This document shows, piece after piece, positions 48,911 to 57,807 of a DNA stretch of 64,000 nucleotides (within the stretch, counting starts at the first letter, position 1; the number at the start of each line of letters is the position of its first letter). The notes beneath the pieces were generated by a model. The model did no database searches, had not been told where the DNA came from, and saw only the letters and a list, made by a program, of their open reading frames with translations. The translations under genes were made by a program, and so were the position numbers. Where the stretch lies: NCBI RefSeq assembly GCF_047528295.1, contig NZ_CP180001.1, positions 992,001 to 1,056,000 of the forward strand, given 5' to 3'. This DNA comes from Peptacetobacter sp900550335 (GTDB lineage Bacteria; Bacillota; Clostridia; Peptostreptococcales; Peptostreptococcaceae).

Positions 48911-49879
48911 ATGACGAAGATATTTAGAAATAAGTTTTTGGCAAGAATCATGGCAGCAGTTATGATATCAGGAGCGATAATGGTTACAGATGCAACTGTA
49001 GATGCAGGTGCAGAGGAAATAAGTAATATACAGGCAGTATCTACAACTGATGTTGCAAGAGCTGGAGCTAAAAATGGATTAAAACTTGAAAATGGAAAAT
49101 ACTATTATTATAAAAATGGAGTAAAACAGAAAGGTTGGGTAAAAGATGGTAACAAAACATACTATCTTTTAAAAGACTACACATTAGCTAAAAAAATGTG
49201 GAGAGAAATAAATGGGAAAAAATATTACTTCAAAGCAGATGGAGATTTATTAAGAAATGCATTTAGAGAAATAGATGGAAAAGTATACAGATTCTACAGT
49301 GATGGTAGAGTATCTCCAAATAAATGTGGAAAAGTTTTAAAATGTGATTTCTTAAATGTAAGAGAATCAGCATCTAATTCTGCAAAAGTTGTAGAAAAAA
49401 TATATACAAATAATTTTGTAGAAATAAAAGAAACAAAATCTGGATGGTACAAAGTAAATACAGAAAGTGGAAAAGCTGGATGGGTTAGTGCATCTTATGT
49501 AACAATACCAGAAGCAACAAGTTCTAAAGCACAGGCTGCAGTAAAAATAGCTAAGGCTCAGCTTGGAAAACCATACAGATGGGGAGCAACAGGACCTAGT
49601 TCATTCGACTGTTCAGGATTAATGTATTACTCTTATAAAAATGGAGCAAAAGTTACATTACCTAGAACATCAAGAGAGCAGTCAAGATACGGTAAAAAAG
49701 TTTCTAAATCAGAATTAAAACCAGGGGATTTAGTATTCTTTGGAAGTGGAAATTCTGTAAGTCATGTTGGTATGTACTTAGGAAATGACCAGTATATACA
49801 TTCACCACAGACAGGAGACGTTGTTAAAGTAAGTAAACTATCAGCTAGAAAAATGATAGTTGCTAGAAGAGTAGTTTAA
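48911..49879 (+). CDS. Secreted NlpC/P60 endopeptidase, paralogue of the 43540 gene
   Basis: 322 aa, same plan as its paralogue. Signal peptide (MAAVMISGAIMVTDATVDAGA); wall-binding repeats (KYYYYKNGVKQKGWVKDGNKTYYLLKDYTLA, KKYYFKADGD); SH3 domain (CDFLNVRESASNSAKVVEKI...GWYKVNTESGKAGWVS); and NlpC/P60 with Cys in SSFDCSGLMYYSY and His in SVSHVGMYLGN. The C-terminal domain is highly similar to the paralogue and the N-terminal part less so. GGAGGACGATTAATG matches the paralogue's start region. Strong WalR-like array upstream. Expected to cleave peptidoglycan stem peptides during growth or division. Confidence 0.92.
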   Translation: MTKIFRNKFLARIMAAVMISGAIMVTDATVDAGAEEISNIQAVSTTDVARAGAKNGLKLENGKYYYYKNGVKQKGWVKDGNKTYYLLKDYTLAKKMWREINGKKYYFKADGDLLRNAFREIDGKVYRFYSDGRVSPNKCGKVLKCDFLNVRESASNSAKVVEKIYTNNFVEIKETKSGWYKVNTESGKAGWVSASYVTIPEATSSKAQAAVKIAKAQLGKPYRWGATGPSSFDCSGLMYYSYKNGAKVTLPRTSREQSRYGKKVSKSELKPGDLVFFGSGNSVSHVGMYLGNDQYIHSPQTGDVVKVSKLSARKMIVARRVV

Positions 49880-50173
49880 AAATAAGAGGCTTAAAATTAA
49901 AATGAAATAAGTACTTTAAAATTGAAATGAAGTAAGTGGCTTAAAATAAAAATTAAATTGATTATACCTGCATTTTGCAGTTATAATATATACTCTTAAC
50001 CGACAAATTAAAAAACTAAATTAAGATTTATAGAAGAAGCGGTAAATTTATATTTACTGCTTTTTCTATAATATATTATTCATAATCTGTAATATATTCT
50101 TTATTATAATGACTTTTTATTATAAAATATATAATTGTAGGAAAATTTATATTAGAGATAAAGGAGTGAAAAA
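49880..50173. other. Spacer with repeats derived from the gene end
   Basis: No gene. Directly after the stop, segments around TTAAAATTAAAATGAAATAAGT recur with changes at about 26-bp intervals (49890-49960). A loose hairpin AGAAGCGGTAAATTTA / TATTTACTGCTTTTTCT at about 50033-50069 may be the terminator. Confidence 0.5.
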
Positions 50174-52303
50174 ATGAAAAAGTTATTTAAAAAACTAACT
50201 GTAGTAATGTTGGCAGTGTTTATGTTTGTAGGAAGTATTTCTTACACTAATAACGCACAGGCAGCAGAAAAAGAAATGAGAGCAGCTTGGGTTTCATCGG
50301 TTTACAATTTAGACTGGCCTAAAACTCAGAACAATGCCTCAAAACAGAAATCAGAATTAACTCAGTTAATGGATAAGCTAAAAGGATGTGGAATAAACAC
50401 AATAGTCCTTCAGGTTAGACCAGAGTCAGATACATTTTATAAATCATCGATAAACCCATGGTCTAAATATTTAACTGGAACACAGGGGAAAAATCCAGGA
50501 TACGACCCATTAGCATTTGCAGTTTCTGAAGCACATAAAAGAGGAATGGAGATACACGCATGGTTCAATCCTTATAGAGTAACATCTTCAGGTACAAATT
50601 TAAATGCACTTGTATCATCTCATCCAGCTAGAAAAAATCCAGATTGGGTAATAAAATATGGAAATAAAATGTACTACGATCCAGGTAACCCAGAAGTTGT
50701 AAACTACTTAGTTAAAACAATAAAAGAGGTTGTGGATAACTACGATATAGATGGTGTTCATTTTGACGACTATTTCTACCCATCATCAAAATTCCCAGAT
50801 GATGCATCTTACAAAAAATACGGAAAAGGTCAGAATAAAGACAACTGGAGAAGAGAAAATGTAAATACTCTTCTTAGAAAAGTTAAAGCAGTTGTAAATA
50901 CTAGATCAGGATGTGAGTTTGGTGTAAGTCCATTTGGTATATGGAGAAATAAATCTGCTTCTTGTCCAGACGGCTCTGAGACAGGTGGAAGTCAGTCTTA
51001 CAACAATATGTACGCAGATTCAAGAACTTGGATAAGAAAAGGATATGTAGATTACATAGTACCTCAGATTTATTGGCCAATAGGATTTGGTGCAGCAGAC
51101 TATTCAAAACTTGTAAAATGGTGGGCAAATGAAGTAAAAGGATACGATGTAGACCTTTATATAGGACAGGGAATATACAAACAAGGTCAGTCAAGCTACA
51201 ATGGACAGAATATAGCTAAAGAAATAAAGAAACAGATTAATGTAAATAAACAGTACAGTACAGTTAAAGGAAGTATGTATTTCTCTGCTAAGGACATAGT
51301 AAATAAAAGCAGTATATACAACGACCTAAAGAGCATGTACGGAGCTTACAATGGAAGCTCATCTAATGAGGGAACAGATTCAAAACTACCCTCTGTTACA
51401 GAAATTGCAGGATCTAATAGATACGATACTGCAGCAAAAATAAGTAAAAAGGGTTGGAGCTCAGCTTCAACAGTTGTTGTAGCGAATGGAAGCAACGAAA
51501 TAGAGGGAATAATAGCAAATCCTCTTGCAGCTACTTATAATTCACCTGTGCTTCTTGCAGATAAAAACAAAGTTAGAACACAGACTATAGACGAATTAAA
51601 AAGATTAAAACCGTCAAAAGTTATATTAATAGGTGGAAGTAATTCAATAGGAAGTAGTGCAGAAAGTACTATAAAGAAAGCTGTTCCATCAGCATCTATA
51701 AAAAGAATACAGGGAGCAAGTATATCTGATTTATCAGTTAATATAGCTAAAGAAATAGATTCTAAGGCTAATGTAAGCAAAATATATGTAGCTGGAGAAA
51801 ATGGTGCAGCAGATGCACTATCAGTTGTATCTAAGGCTGCTGAAGAAAAAGCTCCTATATTAGTTACTTCAAAAAATAAAACAACTACATCAGTTAAAAA
51901 TTGGATAAAATCTAATTCTATATCATCAGCATATTTCTTAGGTGAAAGTGCTGTACTTTCTGATAGTGTAATAAAAGAAATAGATTCTGTTGTATCAGGA
52001 AATGTTTCTGGAAATAGACTAGGTGGAAGCAATAGAAATCAGACTAATGCCAGAGTAATAAAAGCTCTTTATCCAGCATCTAGCTACAATTCAGTATTTG
52101 TTGCTAAAAATAGACCACTTGTAGATGCAATAAGCGTTGGTGTATATGCAGCTAAGACAAAATCACCTATAGTTATAGCAGGAAATGCACTTGATTCAGA
52201 GCAGGGAAATGTATTAAAAAATAAAAAAGCAAACTCTGTATTTAGAATAGGTGGAGGAATATCTAATAGTAGCTTCAATAAAGTAAGAGAATACTTAAAA
52301 TAG
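50174..52303 (+). CDS. CWB2-anchored GHL10 glycoside hydrolase (Cwp19-like)
   Basis: 709 aa. Signal peptide (KKLTVVMLAVFMFVGSISYTNNAQA); a GHL10/DUF187 (COG1649) TIM-barrel catalytic domain, about residues 33-385, with MRAAWVSSVYNLDWP, CGINTIVLQVRPESDTFY, EIHAWFNPYRV, DIDGVHFDDYFYP and YVDYIVPQIYWPIG; a short Ser/Gly linker; then three CWB2 domains (about 413-709, IAGSNRYDTAAKISKKGW). C. difficile Cwp19 has the same domain order and is a peptidoglycan lytic transglycosylase. The substrate is inferred from that. Own ribosome-binding site AAAGGAGTG. It sits between the wall hydrolases and the LCP genes. Confidence 0.88.
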   Translation: MKKLFKKLTVVMLAVFMFVGSISYTNNAQAAEKEMRAAWVSSVYNLDWPKTQNNASKQKSELTQLMDKLKGCGINTIVLQVRPESDTFYKSSINPWSKYLTGTQGKNPGYDPLAFAVSEAHKRGMEIHAWFNPYRVTSSGTNLNALVSSHPARKNPDWVIKYGNKMYYDPGNPEVVNYLVKTIKEVVDNYDIDGVHFDDYFYPSSKFPDDASYKKYGKGQNKDNWRRENVNTLLRKVKAVVNTRSGCEFGVSPFGIWRNKSASCPDGSETGGSQSYNNMYADSRTWIRKGYVDYIVPQIYWPIGFGAADYSKLVKWWANEVKGYDVDLYIGQGIYKQGQSSYNGQNIAKEIKKQINVNKQYSTVKGSMYFSAKDIVNKSSIYNDLKSMYGAYNGSSSNEGTDSKLPSVTEIAGSNRYDTAAKISKKGWSSASTVVVANGSNEIEGIIANPLAATYNSPVLLADKNKVRTQTIDELKRLKPSKVILIGGSNSIGSSAESTIKKAVPSASIKRIQGASISDLSVNIAKEIDSKANVSKIYVAGENGAADALSVVSKAAEEKAPILVTSKNKTTTSVKNWIKSNSISSAYFLGESAVLSDSVIKEIDSVVSGNVSGNRLGGSNRNQTNARVIKALYPASSYNSVFVAKNRPLVDAISVGVYAAKTKSPIVIAGNALDSEQGNVLKNKKANSVFRIGGGISNSSFNKVREYLK

Positions 52304-52320
52304 AAATATATAAAAATTAA

Positions 52321-52360
52321 ATCGTTTAAATAGATAGTAAATCGTTTAAATAGATAGTAA
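52321..52360. repeat. 20-bp tandem repeat after the Cwp19-like gene
   Basis: ATCGTTTAAATAGATAGTAA twice without change, followed by a degenerate third copy starting GTCATTTAAATGAATC. Confidence 0.85.
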
Positions 52361-52422
52361 GTCATTTAAATGAATCACTTAAATAAAGTTTAAAAACTTT
52401 GCAAAAAAGTCTATAAAACTTT

Positions 52423-52461
52423 ACAAAAAAAGCTGTTGCAAAATCTGCAACAGCTTTTTTA
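52423..52461. terminator. Bidirectional terminator between convergent genes
   Basis: AAAAAAAGCTGTTGCA / TGCAACAGCTTTTTT stem, serving the Cwp19-like gene (+) and the LCP gene (-). Confidence 0.9.
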
Positions 52462-52468
52462 TATTTTA

Positions 52469-53824
52469 TTATTTTACATATTCTTTGTCGTTAAATATAA
52501 AATCTTGAAGTATCTTAACTGATTCATCTGTAAATCTTATAACCCAACCAGCATTTAAATATTTTCCTTCTATAGAATAAGGAGAGTTAGTTATTGGGAA
52601 TTCAAACTGTTTAATATCTAAATTACCCATTCTTATAACAGACATACCAAGTGATACTATCTGAGTAGTTTTCATATTTGTCTTTAAGTAAGGTAGTACA
52701 GCATTTAATAATTTTGGATACTGCCATTTAGACATCTTCTTGACACCGCTAAACATTGCCTGAACAACCTCTCTCTGTCTACGGTCTCTTTCAAATGCCG
52801 AGTCGTGTTTTCTTATACGAGCAAATGACAGTGCTTGGTATCCATTTAGAAGCTGTTCTCCAGGTTCTTCTACAGGTTGCATAGGCTGTGATTTGTCGTT
52901 ATACCAGCGATATGTCTCTTTTATAAACTTATTAAGCTCTGCTAAATCAGTATCCTTTACATTTACCGTTACTCCGCCAATAGCATCTATTATATACATA
53001 AACGATTCAAAATTAACTAGTGCGTAGTTATGTATATCTATACCAAAGTTTTCTTCTATAGTCTTTGTAAGTAGCTCTACACCACCATAATAATATGCGT
53101 GGGTAAGTTTTGTATCTCCATGTCCTGGAATATTTACGTATGCATCTCTAGCAAGGGATGTAAGCTTTAACGAGTTATGAACAGTATCTATTGTAAAAAT
53201 CATCATAGTATCTGTTCTAGACTCTTTTTCACCCTCTCTTGCATCTGAACCAAGAAGAAGTATATTTGTTATACCTTTTTTATTTATATGTGTTATGTTG
53301 TCAAATACACCACTTGCTATAGTTGGATCGTATGCATCTGCAACCTTTTTTATAAATGAAATAGCACTTATAGTAGGGAAAGCTAAAGCAATTACCAAAA
53401 TTAAAATCATTATCCTTTTTATCTTTTGTCTTTTTTTTCTTTTTCTCTCTGCATTTCTAGCAGCTCTAGCGGAAGCACTATTTTTAGGTACAGAGCTTTT
53501 CTTAGGCTGCTGTTTGTTTATACTATCATAATTATTTCCGTCAGAAGAATTAGTATTATTGCCAAAATTTGAGCTCATAGGAGATTTTTTTATATTTCTA
53601 TTTTGCCCACTTGGATTTCTTCTAGAATTAGAACGACCTTGAGATGTTCTACTATCCGAACTTCTTCTGATATTAGTATTTATAGATTGTGATGATCTAT
53701 TACCAGAATGATTGTCCTTTCCCGATGATCTTCTAACATTAGAAGCATTGGTACGAGGTCCGTTTTTAGAAGATGTGCTAACCCTTCTTATTTTGTTAGA
53801 CGGATTTTCTCTATTGTCTGCCAA
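52469..53824 (-). CDS. LytR-CpsA-Psr (LCP) family polymer ligase 1
   Basis: 451 aa with a TTG start (AAGAAGG 7 nt before). A Ser/Arg/Asn-rich disordered cytosolic region (about 1-125) is followed by a basic stretch, one membrane span (IKRIMILILVIALAFPTISAISFI) and an extracellular LCP domain: ILLLGSDAREGEKESRTDTMMIFTID, LTSLARDAYVNIPGHGDTKLTHAYYYGG, FARIRKHDSAFERDRRQREVV. The conserved Asp and Arg residues are kept. LCP enzymes transfer lipid-linked anionic polymers onto peptidoglycan. In C. difficile LcpA/LcpB attach PSII, the CWB2 ligand. Here it would finish the work of the operon at 33.7-43 kb. Confidence 0.92.
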   Translation of the reverse strand: MADNRENPSNKIRRVSTSSKNGPRTNASNVRRSSGKDNHSGNRSSQSINTNIRRSSDSRTSQGRSNSRRNPSGQNRNIKKSPMSSNFGNNTNSSDGNNYDSINKQQPKKSSVPKNSASARAARNAERKRKKRQKIKRIMILILVIALAFPTISAISFIKKVADAYDPTIASGVFDNITHINKKGITNILLLGSDAREGEKESRTDTMMIFTIDTVHNSLKLTSLARDAYVNIPGHGDTKLTHAYYYGGVELLTKTIEENFGIDIHNYALVNFESFMYIIDAIGGVTVNVKDTDLAELNKFIKETYRWYNDKSQPMQPVEEPGEQLLNGYQALSFARIRKHDSAFERDRRQREVVQAMFSGVKKMSKWQYPKLLNAVLPYLKTNMKTTQIVSLGMSVIRMGNLDIKQFEFPITNSPYSIEGKYLNAGWVIRFTDESVKILQDFIFNDKEYVK

Positions 53825-54021
53825 AATAAAACCTTCTTTCTAAAATTAAATAAATATATTCCAATTAATCATACTTTAATAATTATAAGTAGCATTGTAA
53901 AAATATACAAGTTACTTTTTTATTATATTAAAGAGTTAACAGTAATTCAAGTAGATATATTGTTGTGACTCAAATAAAATATAATGAAATGCATAAAACA
54001 CAATTAATAATTAAAAAAACA

Positions 54022-54053
54022 ATAAAAAACCCTCTGATTTAAAACCAGAGGGT
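54022..54053 (-). terminator. Terminator of LCP gene 2
   Basis: ACCCTCTG / CAGAGGGT stem; on the minus strand it is followed by T6. Confidence 0.88.
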
Positions 54054-54060
54054 AAATTTA

Positions 54061-55359
54061 TTATTCTGTTACTTCGCCACTACCAGAGTCGCTACTTCCT
54101 GAATCAGAGCTTCCTGAGTCTGAACTACCAGAGTCGCTGCTACCTGAATCAGAACTTCCTGAGTCAGAACTTCCTGAGTCAGAGCTTCCGGAATCACTGC
54201 TATCAGAGCTTGAATCATCAGAACTAGAATCAGAATCACTATTGTGAGAGCCTGAATGTCCAGAATCGCTACTATCACTACTAGATTCATCATCTGTTGT
54301 AGTATTAGAATTGTTTAAAGCTTCTTCCTCTGAAGGAGTAGGCTCAAATGGAATATACTCATCGTAGTGAGTTCTTCCGTATTGTTTTTCGGCTTTATCT
54401 ATAAGTTCTTTTGTAGGAACTATATTTTCAAATATAAAGTCGTGTAGTATATCTACTTCGTACTCTTCAAATGGGATAACATATCCAGCTTTTCCAAGTC
54501 TTACCTCATATTCAGGATGAAGTGGGAACTGGAATGAAGTTATATTGAAGTTACCTATAGAAAGTACATCTTTTGCAAGTCCTAAAATTGTTGCAGGGGA
54601 CATATTAGTTTTAACATAAGGTAAAACAGAATTCATAAGGTCATTATATTTTGATATTGGAAGTCCTTTTAACTTTTTAACCATAGCTTCGATAACCATT
54701 CTCTGTCTGTTATCTCTTTCCATAGTACCGTCATTTTTTCTTATACGTGCAAATGAAAGTGCCTGGTAAGCGTTAAGGTTCTGTTTTCCAGCCTTAGTTA
54801 TATATTTTATTTCACCTTTGTCATTATGATCATACCATCTGTATGTCTCATTAATGAACTTATTAAGTTCTTTTAATTCACTCTTTTGAACATCAACAGT
54901 TACACCGCCGAGTACATTTATTATATCCATAAATGAATAGAAATCAACTTGGGCGTAATCGTGAATATCTAATTTAAAATTCTCCTCTATAGTCTGGATA
55001 AGTAAATCAGCTTTTCCGTAGAAATAAGCATGAGTTAATTTTTGTTTTCCATGCCCAGGTATATCTACATAAGTATCACGTCCAAGAGAAGTAAGTTTTA
55101 AACTTTTATGCTTATTATCTATAGTAAGAATCATCATAGCATCAGATCTCTGGGCGTTTTCGCCAGGTCTACCATCTGTCCCAAGAAGAAGAATGTTTGT
55201 TATACTGCTATCGTTTTTATGATTTAAACTTTCCAACGCATCTATTTCAGTTCCTGTCTGAACAGTCTTTAACCTACTATACACATATCCAAAGACACAA
55301 GTTGGAAAGGCTATTACTAATACAGCAAGAAGTATAACTAACTTTCTGAGTCTAGACAA
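54061..55359 (-). CDS. LCP family polymer ligase 2 with Ser-Asp repeat tail
   Basis: 432 aa with a TTG start after AAGAAGGGA, the same initiation arrangement as LCP 1. Short cytosolic N-terminus, one span (LVILLAVLVIAFPTCVFGYVY), LCP domain with NILLLGTDGRPGENAQRSDAMMI, SLGRDTYVDIPGHGKQKLTHAYFYG and FARIRKNDGTMERDNRQRMVI. The last 80 residues are Ser/Asp-rich, ending in perfect SDSGS-type pentads before GEVTE. Such a tail is not part of the usual LCP fold. It is extracellular and strongly acidic and could extend through the wall, bind calcium or vary in length by slippage. Probably attaches the same polymer as LCP 1 or a related one. Confidence 0.9.
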   Translation of the reverse strand: MSRLRKLVILLAVLVIAFPTCVFGYVYSRLKTVQTGTEIDALESLNHKNDSSITNILLLGTDGRPGENAQRSDAMMILTIDNKHKSLKLTSLGRDTYVDIPGHGKQKLTHAYFYGKADLLIQTIEENFKLDIHDYAQVDFYSFMDIINVLGGVTVDVQKSELKELNKFINETYRWYDHNDKGEIKYITKAGKQNLNAYQALSFARIRKNDGTMERDNRQRMVIEAMVKKLKGLPISKYNDLMNSVLPYVKTNMSPATILGLAKDVLSIGNFNITSFQFPLHPEYEVRLGKAGYVIPFEEYEVDILHDFIFENIVPTKELIDKAEKQYGRTHYDEYIPFEPTPSEEEALNNSNTTTDDESSSDSSDSGHSGSHNSDSDSSSDDSSSDSSDSGSSDSGSSDSGSSDSGSSDSGSSDSGSSDSGSSDSGSGEVTE

Positions 55360-55622
55360 AAAAATCCCTTCTTTCTTTTAAAAATATTCTTTTTTTACGA
55401 AGTTTTAACAATTGTTTTGCAAAAAATATTATAAAATCATCTTATAATTATATTAGAATATAGAGAATTATTCAATAGATTTTGCTTTTTTGTATGATAT
55501 TGTCATAAAATATATTCTACAACTTTTTTCAGCATAAATATAGCTAGAAAATTAAAATTCTTGAAAATTTCATAAAGGTGGAGTATATTATAAAAAGGCT
55601 AAAAATAAGAGGGGGGTATTAC

Positions 55623-56414
55623 ATGATAAAACTTATAGCGACAGATTTAGATGGGACGTTGTTAGATAACAACGGTGAATTAAATGAAGAATTCGACCAG
55701 GTTTTTGATGAATTAGATAAAAGAGGAGTAACTTTTATGGCAGCGAGTGGAAGACAGTATCCAGCGCTTGAAAGATTATTTAGTCATGTAAAAGACAGAA
55801 TGATGTTTATTGCAGAAAATGGGACTTTTGCTGTACATAAAGGAAAAGAGCTTCTATCTGATCCAATGGATAGAAAAAACGTGGATGAGATAATAGATTT
55901 TACAAGAGAAGCAGAACATAAAGAAATACTATTAAACACTAAATACACAGCTTATACAGAATGTAACGACGAAGATTTTTTAGAAATGCTAAAAATATAC
56001 TGTGCAAATGTAACAGTTGTTGAAGATTTAAAAGATGTAAAAGAAGATATATTAAAAACAGCTATATATGATGATAGACTAATGGCGGATCATTGTCAGG
56101 AATACTTTGATAAGTTTGGAGATAGATTAACTGTGTGTACATCTGGACCTCATTGGCTAGATTTAATGAAAAAGGATGTTACTAAGGGAAAAGCTCTTGA
56201 ACATATAAAAGAAAAATATGATTTAAAAGATGATGAAATAATGATATTTGGAGATCAGATGAACGACCTAGAACTTATCGAATGTGGATACTATAGCTAT
56301 GCAATGGAAAATGCGATAGATGCTTTAAAAGAAAAAGCTAGATTTATAGCTGGTAAAAATAGTGAAAATGGAGTTCTTGAAAAGATAAAAGAAGTACTAA
56401 ATATAAATTTATAA
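55623..56414 (+). CDS. HAD-superfamily Cof-type phosphatase
   Basis: 263 aa from the ATG at 55623 (GAGGGGGG 7 nt upstream; the longer in-frame GTG start has no such site). Motif I is LIATDLDGTLLDNNGEL with both Asp residues. Motif II is MAASGRQYP, and the lysine and motif IV regions are TKGKALEHIKEKY and IFGDQMNDLELIE. The Cof/YidA group dephosphorylates sugar phosphates, FMN and other small molecules in the cytosol. The true substrate is unknown. It is a single gene with its own terminator. Confidence 0.9.
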   Translation: MIKLIATDLDGTLLDNNGELNEEFDQVFDELDKRGVTFMAASGRQYPALERLFSHVKDRMMFIAENGTFAVHKGKELLSDPMDRKNVDEIIDFTREAEHKEILLNTKYTAYTECNDEDFLEMLKIYCANVTVVEDLKDVKEDILKTAIYDDRLMADHCQEYFDKFGDRLTVCTSGPHWLDLMKKDVTKGKALEHIKEKYDLKDDEIMIFGDQMNDLELIECGYYSYAMENAIDALKEKARFIAGKNSENGVLEKIKEVLNINL

Positions 56415-56514
56415 TTAATGAATATAAGTGCATACATTAATAAATGTAAACATATAACTAAATAATATAAATAAATATATAAGTATTAAGTATTATAAGT
56501 AGATATATACCACA

Positions 56515-56546
56515 GGGATATTGCGTAATTGCAGTATCCCTTTTTT
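56515..56546 (+). terminator. Terminator of the HAD gene
   Basis: GGGATATTGC / GCAGTATCCC stem (one mismatch), then T6. Confidence 0.88.
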
Positions 56547-57162
56547 AGTATATTTATGTATTAAGTATAGTTTTTGATTTATTAAAAAGTAGTAAAAGTA
56601 TATAAATGTACATAAAATAAAATTTAATTAGGTTTGTTTTATAAAATTGTAGAAAAATATACATATATATGTAGAGAAAAGGGTAAAATTGATGAAAAAA
56701 GTTAATAATAGAGGAATAAATGATAAAAAATATTCAAAATGTGTGCAGTAGGAGAAAAATATATAAGAATAATAGTAAAATGAATTTAAATTATGTTAAA
56801 AAAATAACCAAATAATAATTAAATTGTTTTAAAATTTCAGAATATTCAACTGAAAAAGTTACAACTTGCAACCGTTTTCGAGGTTGTTTAAGGTAAGGGA
56901 ATTATCAGAAAATTTGTGAGATATGATTAAAAATATCTAAAAAAATAAATTTTTATGATGGATTTTTCTGAAAATAAATATAAATAAGACTGTTTTGCTT
57001 AATTATCAAAATTGTAATGCAAAATAAAAAAATTTGTAACAATTTGTCAAAAAAGGCTTTACTTTTTGCAAAAGTTTTGTTAAACTATAATCAAAGAAAG
57101 AGATAAATAAATATCAAACAAAATCGTAAAAAAATACATTCACATAAATTGGAGGGACAGTC
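56547..57162. other. Spacer and upstream region of the secreted repeat protein
   Basis: AT-rich. The only ORF near a start signal is 18 codons (56693-56749), which I do not consider a gene. A likely promoter lies at 57063-57091 (TTTTTG, 17 bp, TATAAT), giving a leader of about 65 nt. Confidence 0.6.
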
Positions 57163-57642
57163 ATGAAAAACTTAAATCTTAAAAAAATAATCGCAGCAGT
57201 AGCAATAGTAGTAGTAGCAGGAGGACTTGGAGTACAGAGCGTAAGTGCACTAGAAATAGATGAAAGCTTAAGCCCAATAATAACTTCAAGAACAACAGAA
57301 GATAGAGCGGTTAAAGATACAATAGAACTACCAGAAGTTGATGAAATGAATCCAATAATAACTTCTAGAAACTTTGTAAAAGAAGAAGTTAAAAACGACA
57401 ACATAAATATGGTAGCTGAAAAAGATATGATGAGTCCAATAATAACTTCAAGAGACTTCGTAAAAGAAGAAGTTAAAAATGACAGCCTAAACAAAGTAGC
57501 AGAAGAAGAAATAATGAACCCAATAATAACTTCAAGAGACTTTGTAAAATCAGAAACTAAAATGGATGTAAGATCAACAGCATCTATAGATGATGTAATG
57601 AGTCCAATAATAACTTCAGAAACTATCCTATCTCATAAATAG
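57163..57642 (+). CDS. Small secreted protein with five P-I-I-T-S repeats
   Basis: 159 aa. Signal peptide (KNLKKIIAAVAIVVVAGGLGVQSVSA, about residues 1-29) followed by five copies of (S/N)PIITS, spaced 22-31 residues apart. The middle units read NPIITSRNFVKEEVKND, SPIITSRDFVKEEVKND and NPIITSRDFVKSETKMD; the outer two are shorter or diverged. No Cys, no membrane anchor after the signal and no known wall-binding domain. AATTGGAGGGAC precedes the ATG. It is monocistronic with its own promoter and terminator. I recognise no family. The regular repeat suggests a binding or structural role at the surface, but no function can be given. Confidence 0.8.
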   Translation: MKNLNLKKIIAAVAIVVVAGGLGVQSVSALEIDESLSPIITSRTTEDRAVKDTIELPEVDEMNPIITSRNFVKEEVKNDNINMVAEKDMMSPIITSRDFVKEEVKNDSLNKVAEEEIMNPIITSRDFVKSETKMDVRSTASIDDVMSPIITSETILSHK

Positions 57643-57684
57643 AGAGAATCAAGTATAAATTAATCCCAAAAGACTTATAATTTT

Positions 57685-57714
57685 AAAAAAGCAGGCTGCG
57701 GAGCCTGTTTTTTT
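57685..57714 (+). terminator. Terminator of the secreted repeat protein gene
   Basis: AAAAAAGCAGGCT-GCGG-AGCCTG then T7. Confidence 0.92.
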
Positions 57715-57807
57715 AATATTTGATAAAAATGTTATGTAAACTATTTAATTGAAAAAAAGGGGCTTAAGTGTTAAAATAATAAGGACTATGTATAGAAAGG
57801 TGAGAGT

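Noticed and set aside
53295..53531. Plus-strand ORF within the first LCP gene
   Set aside because: Shadow of the membrane span and basic region of the LCP gene; no ribosome-binding site.
56693..56749. 18-codon ORF in the spacer before the secreted repeat protein
   Set aside because: No convincing ribosome-binding site, too short, and composition equal to the surrounding AT-rich DNA.
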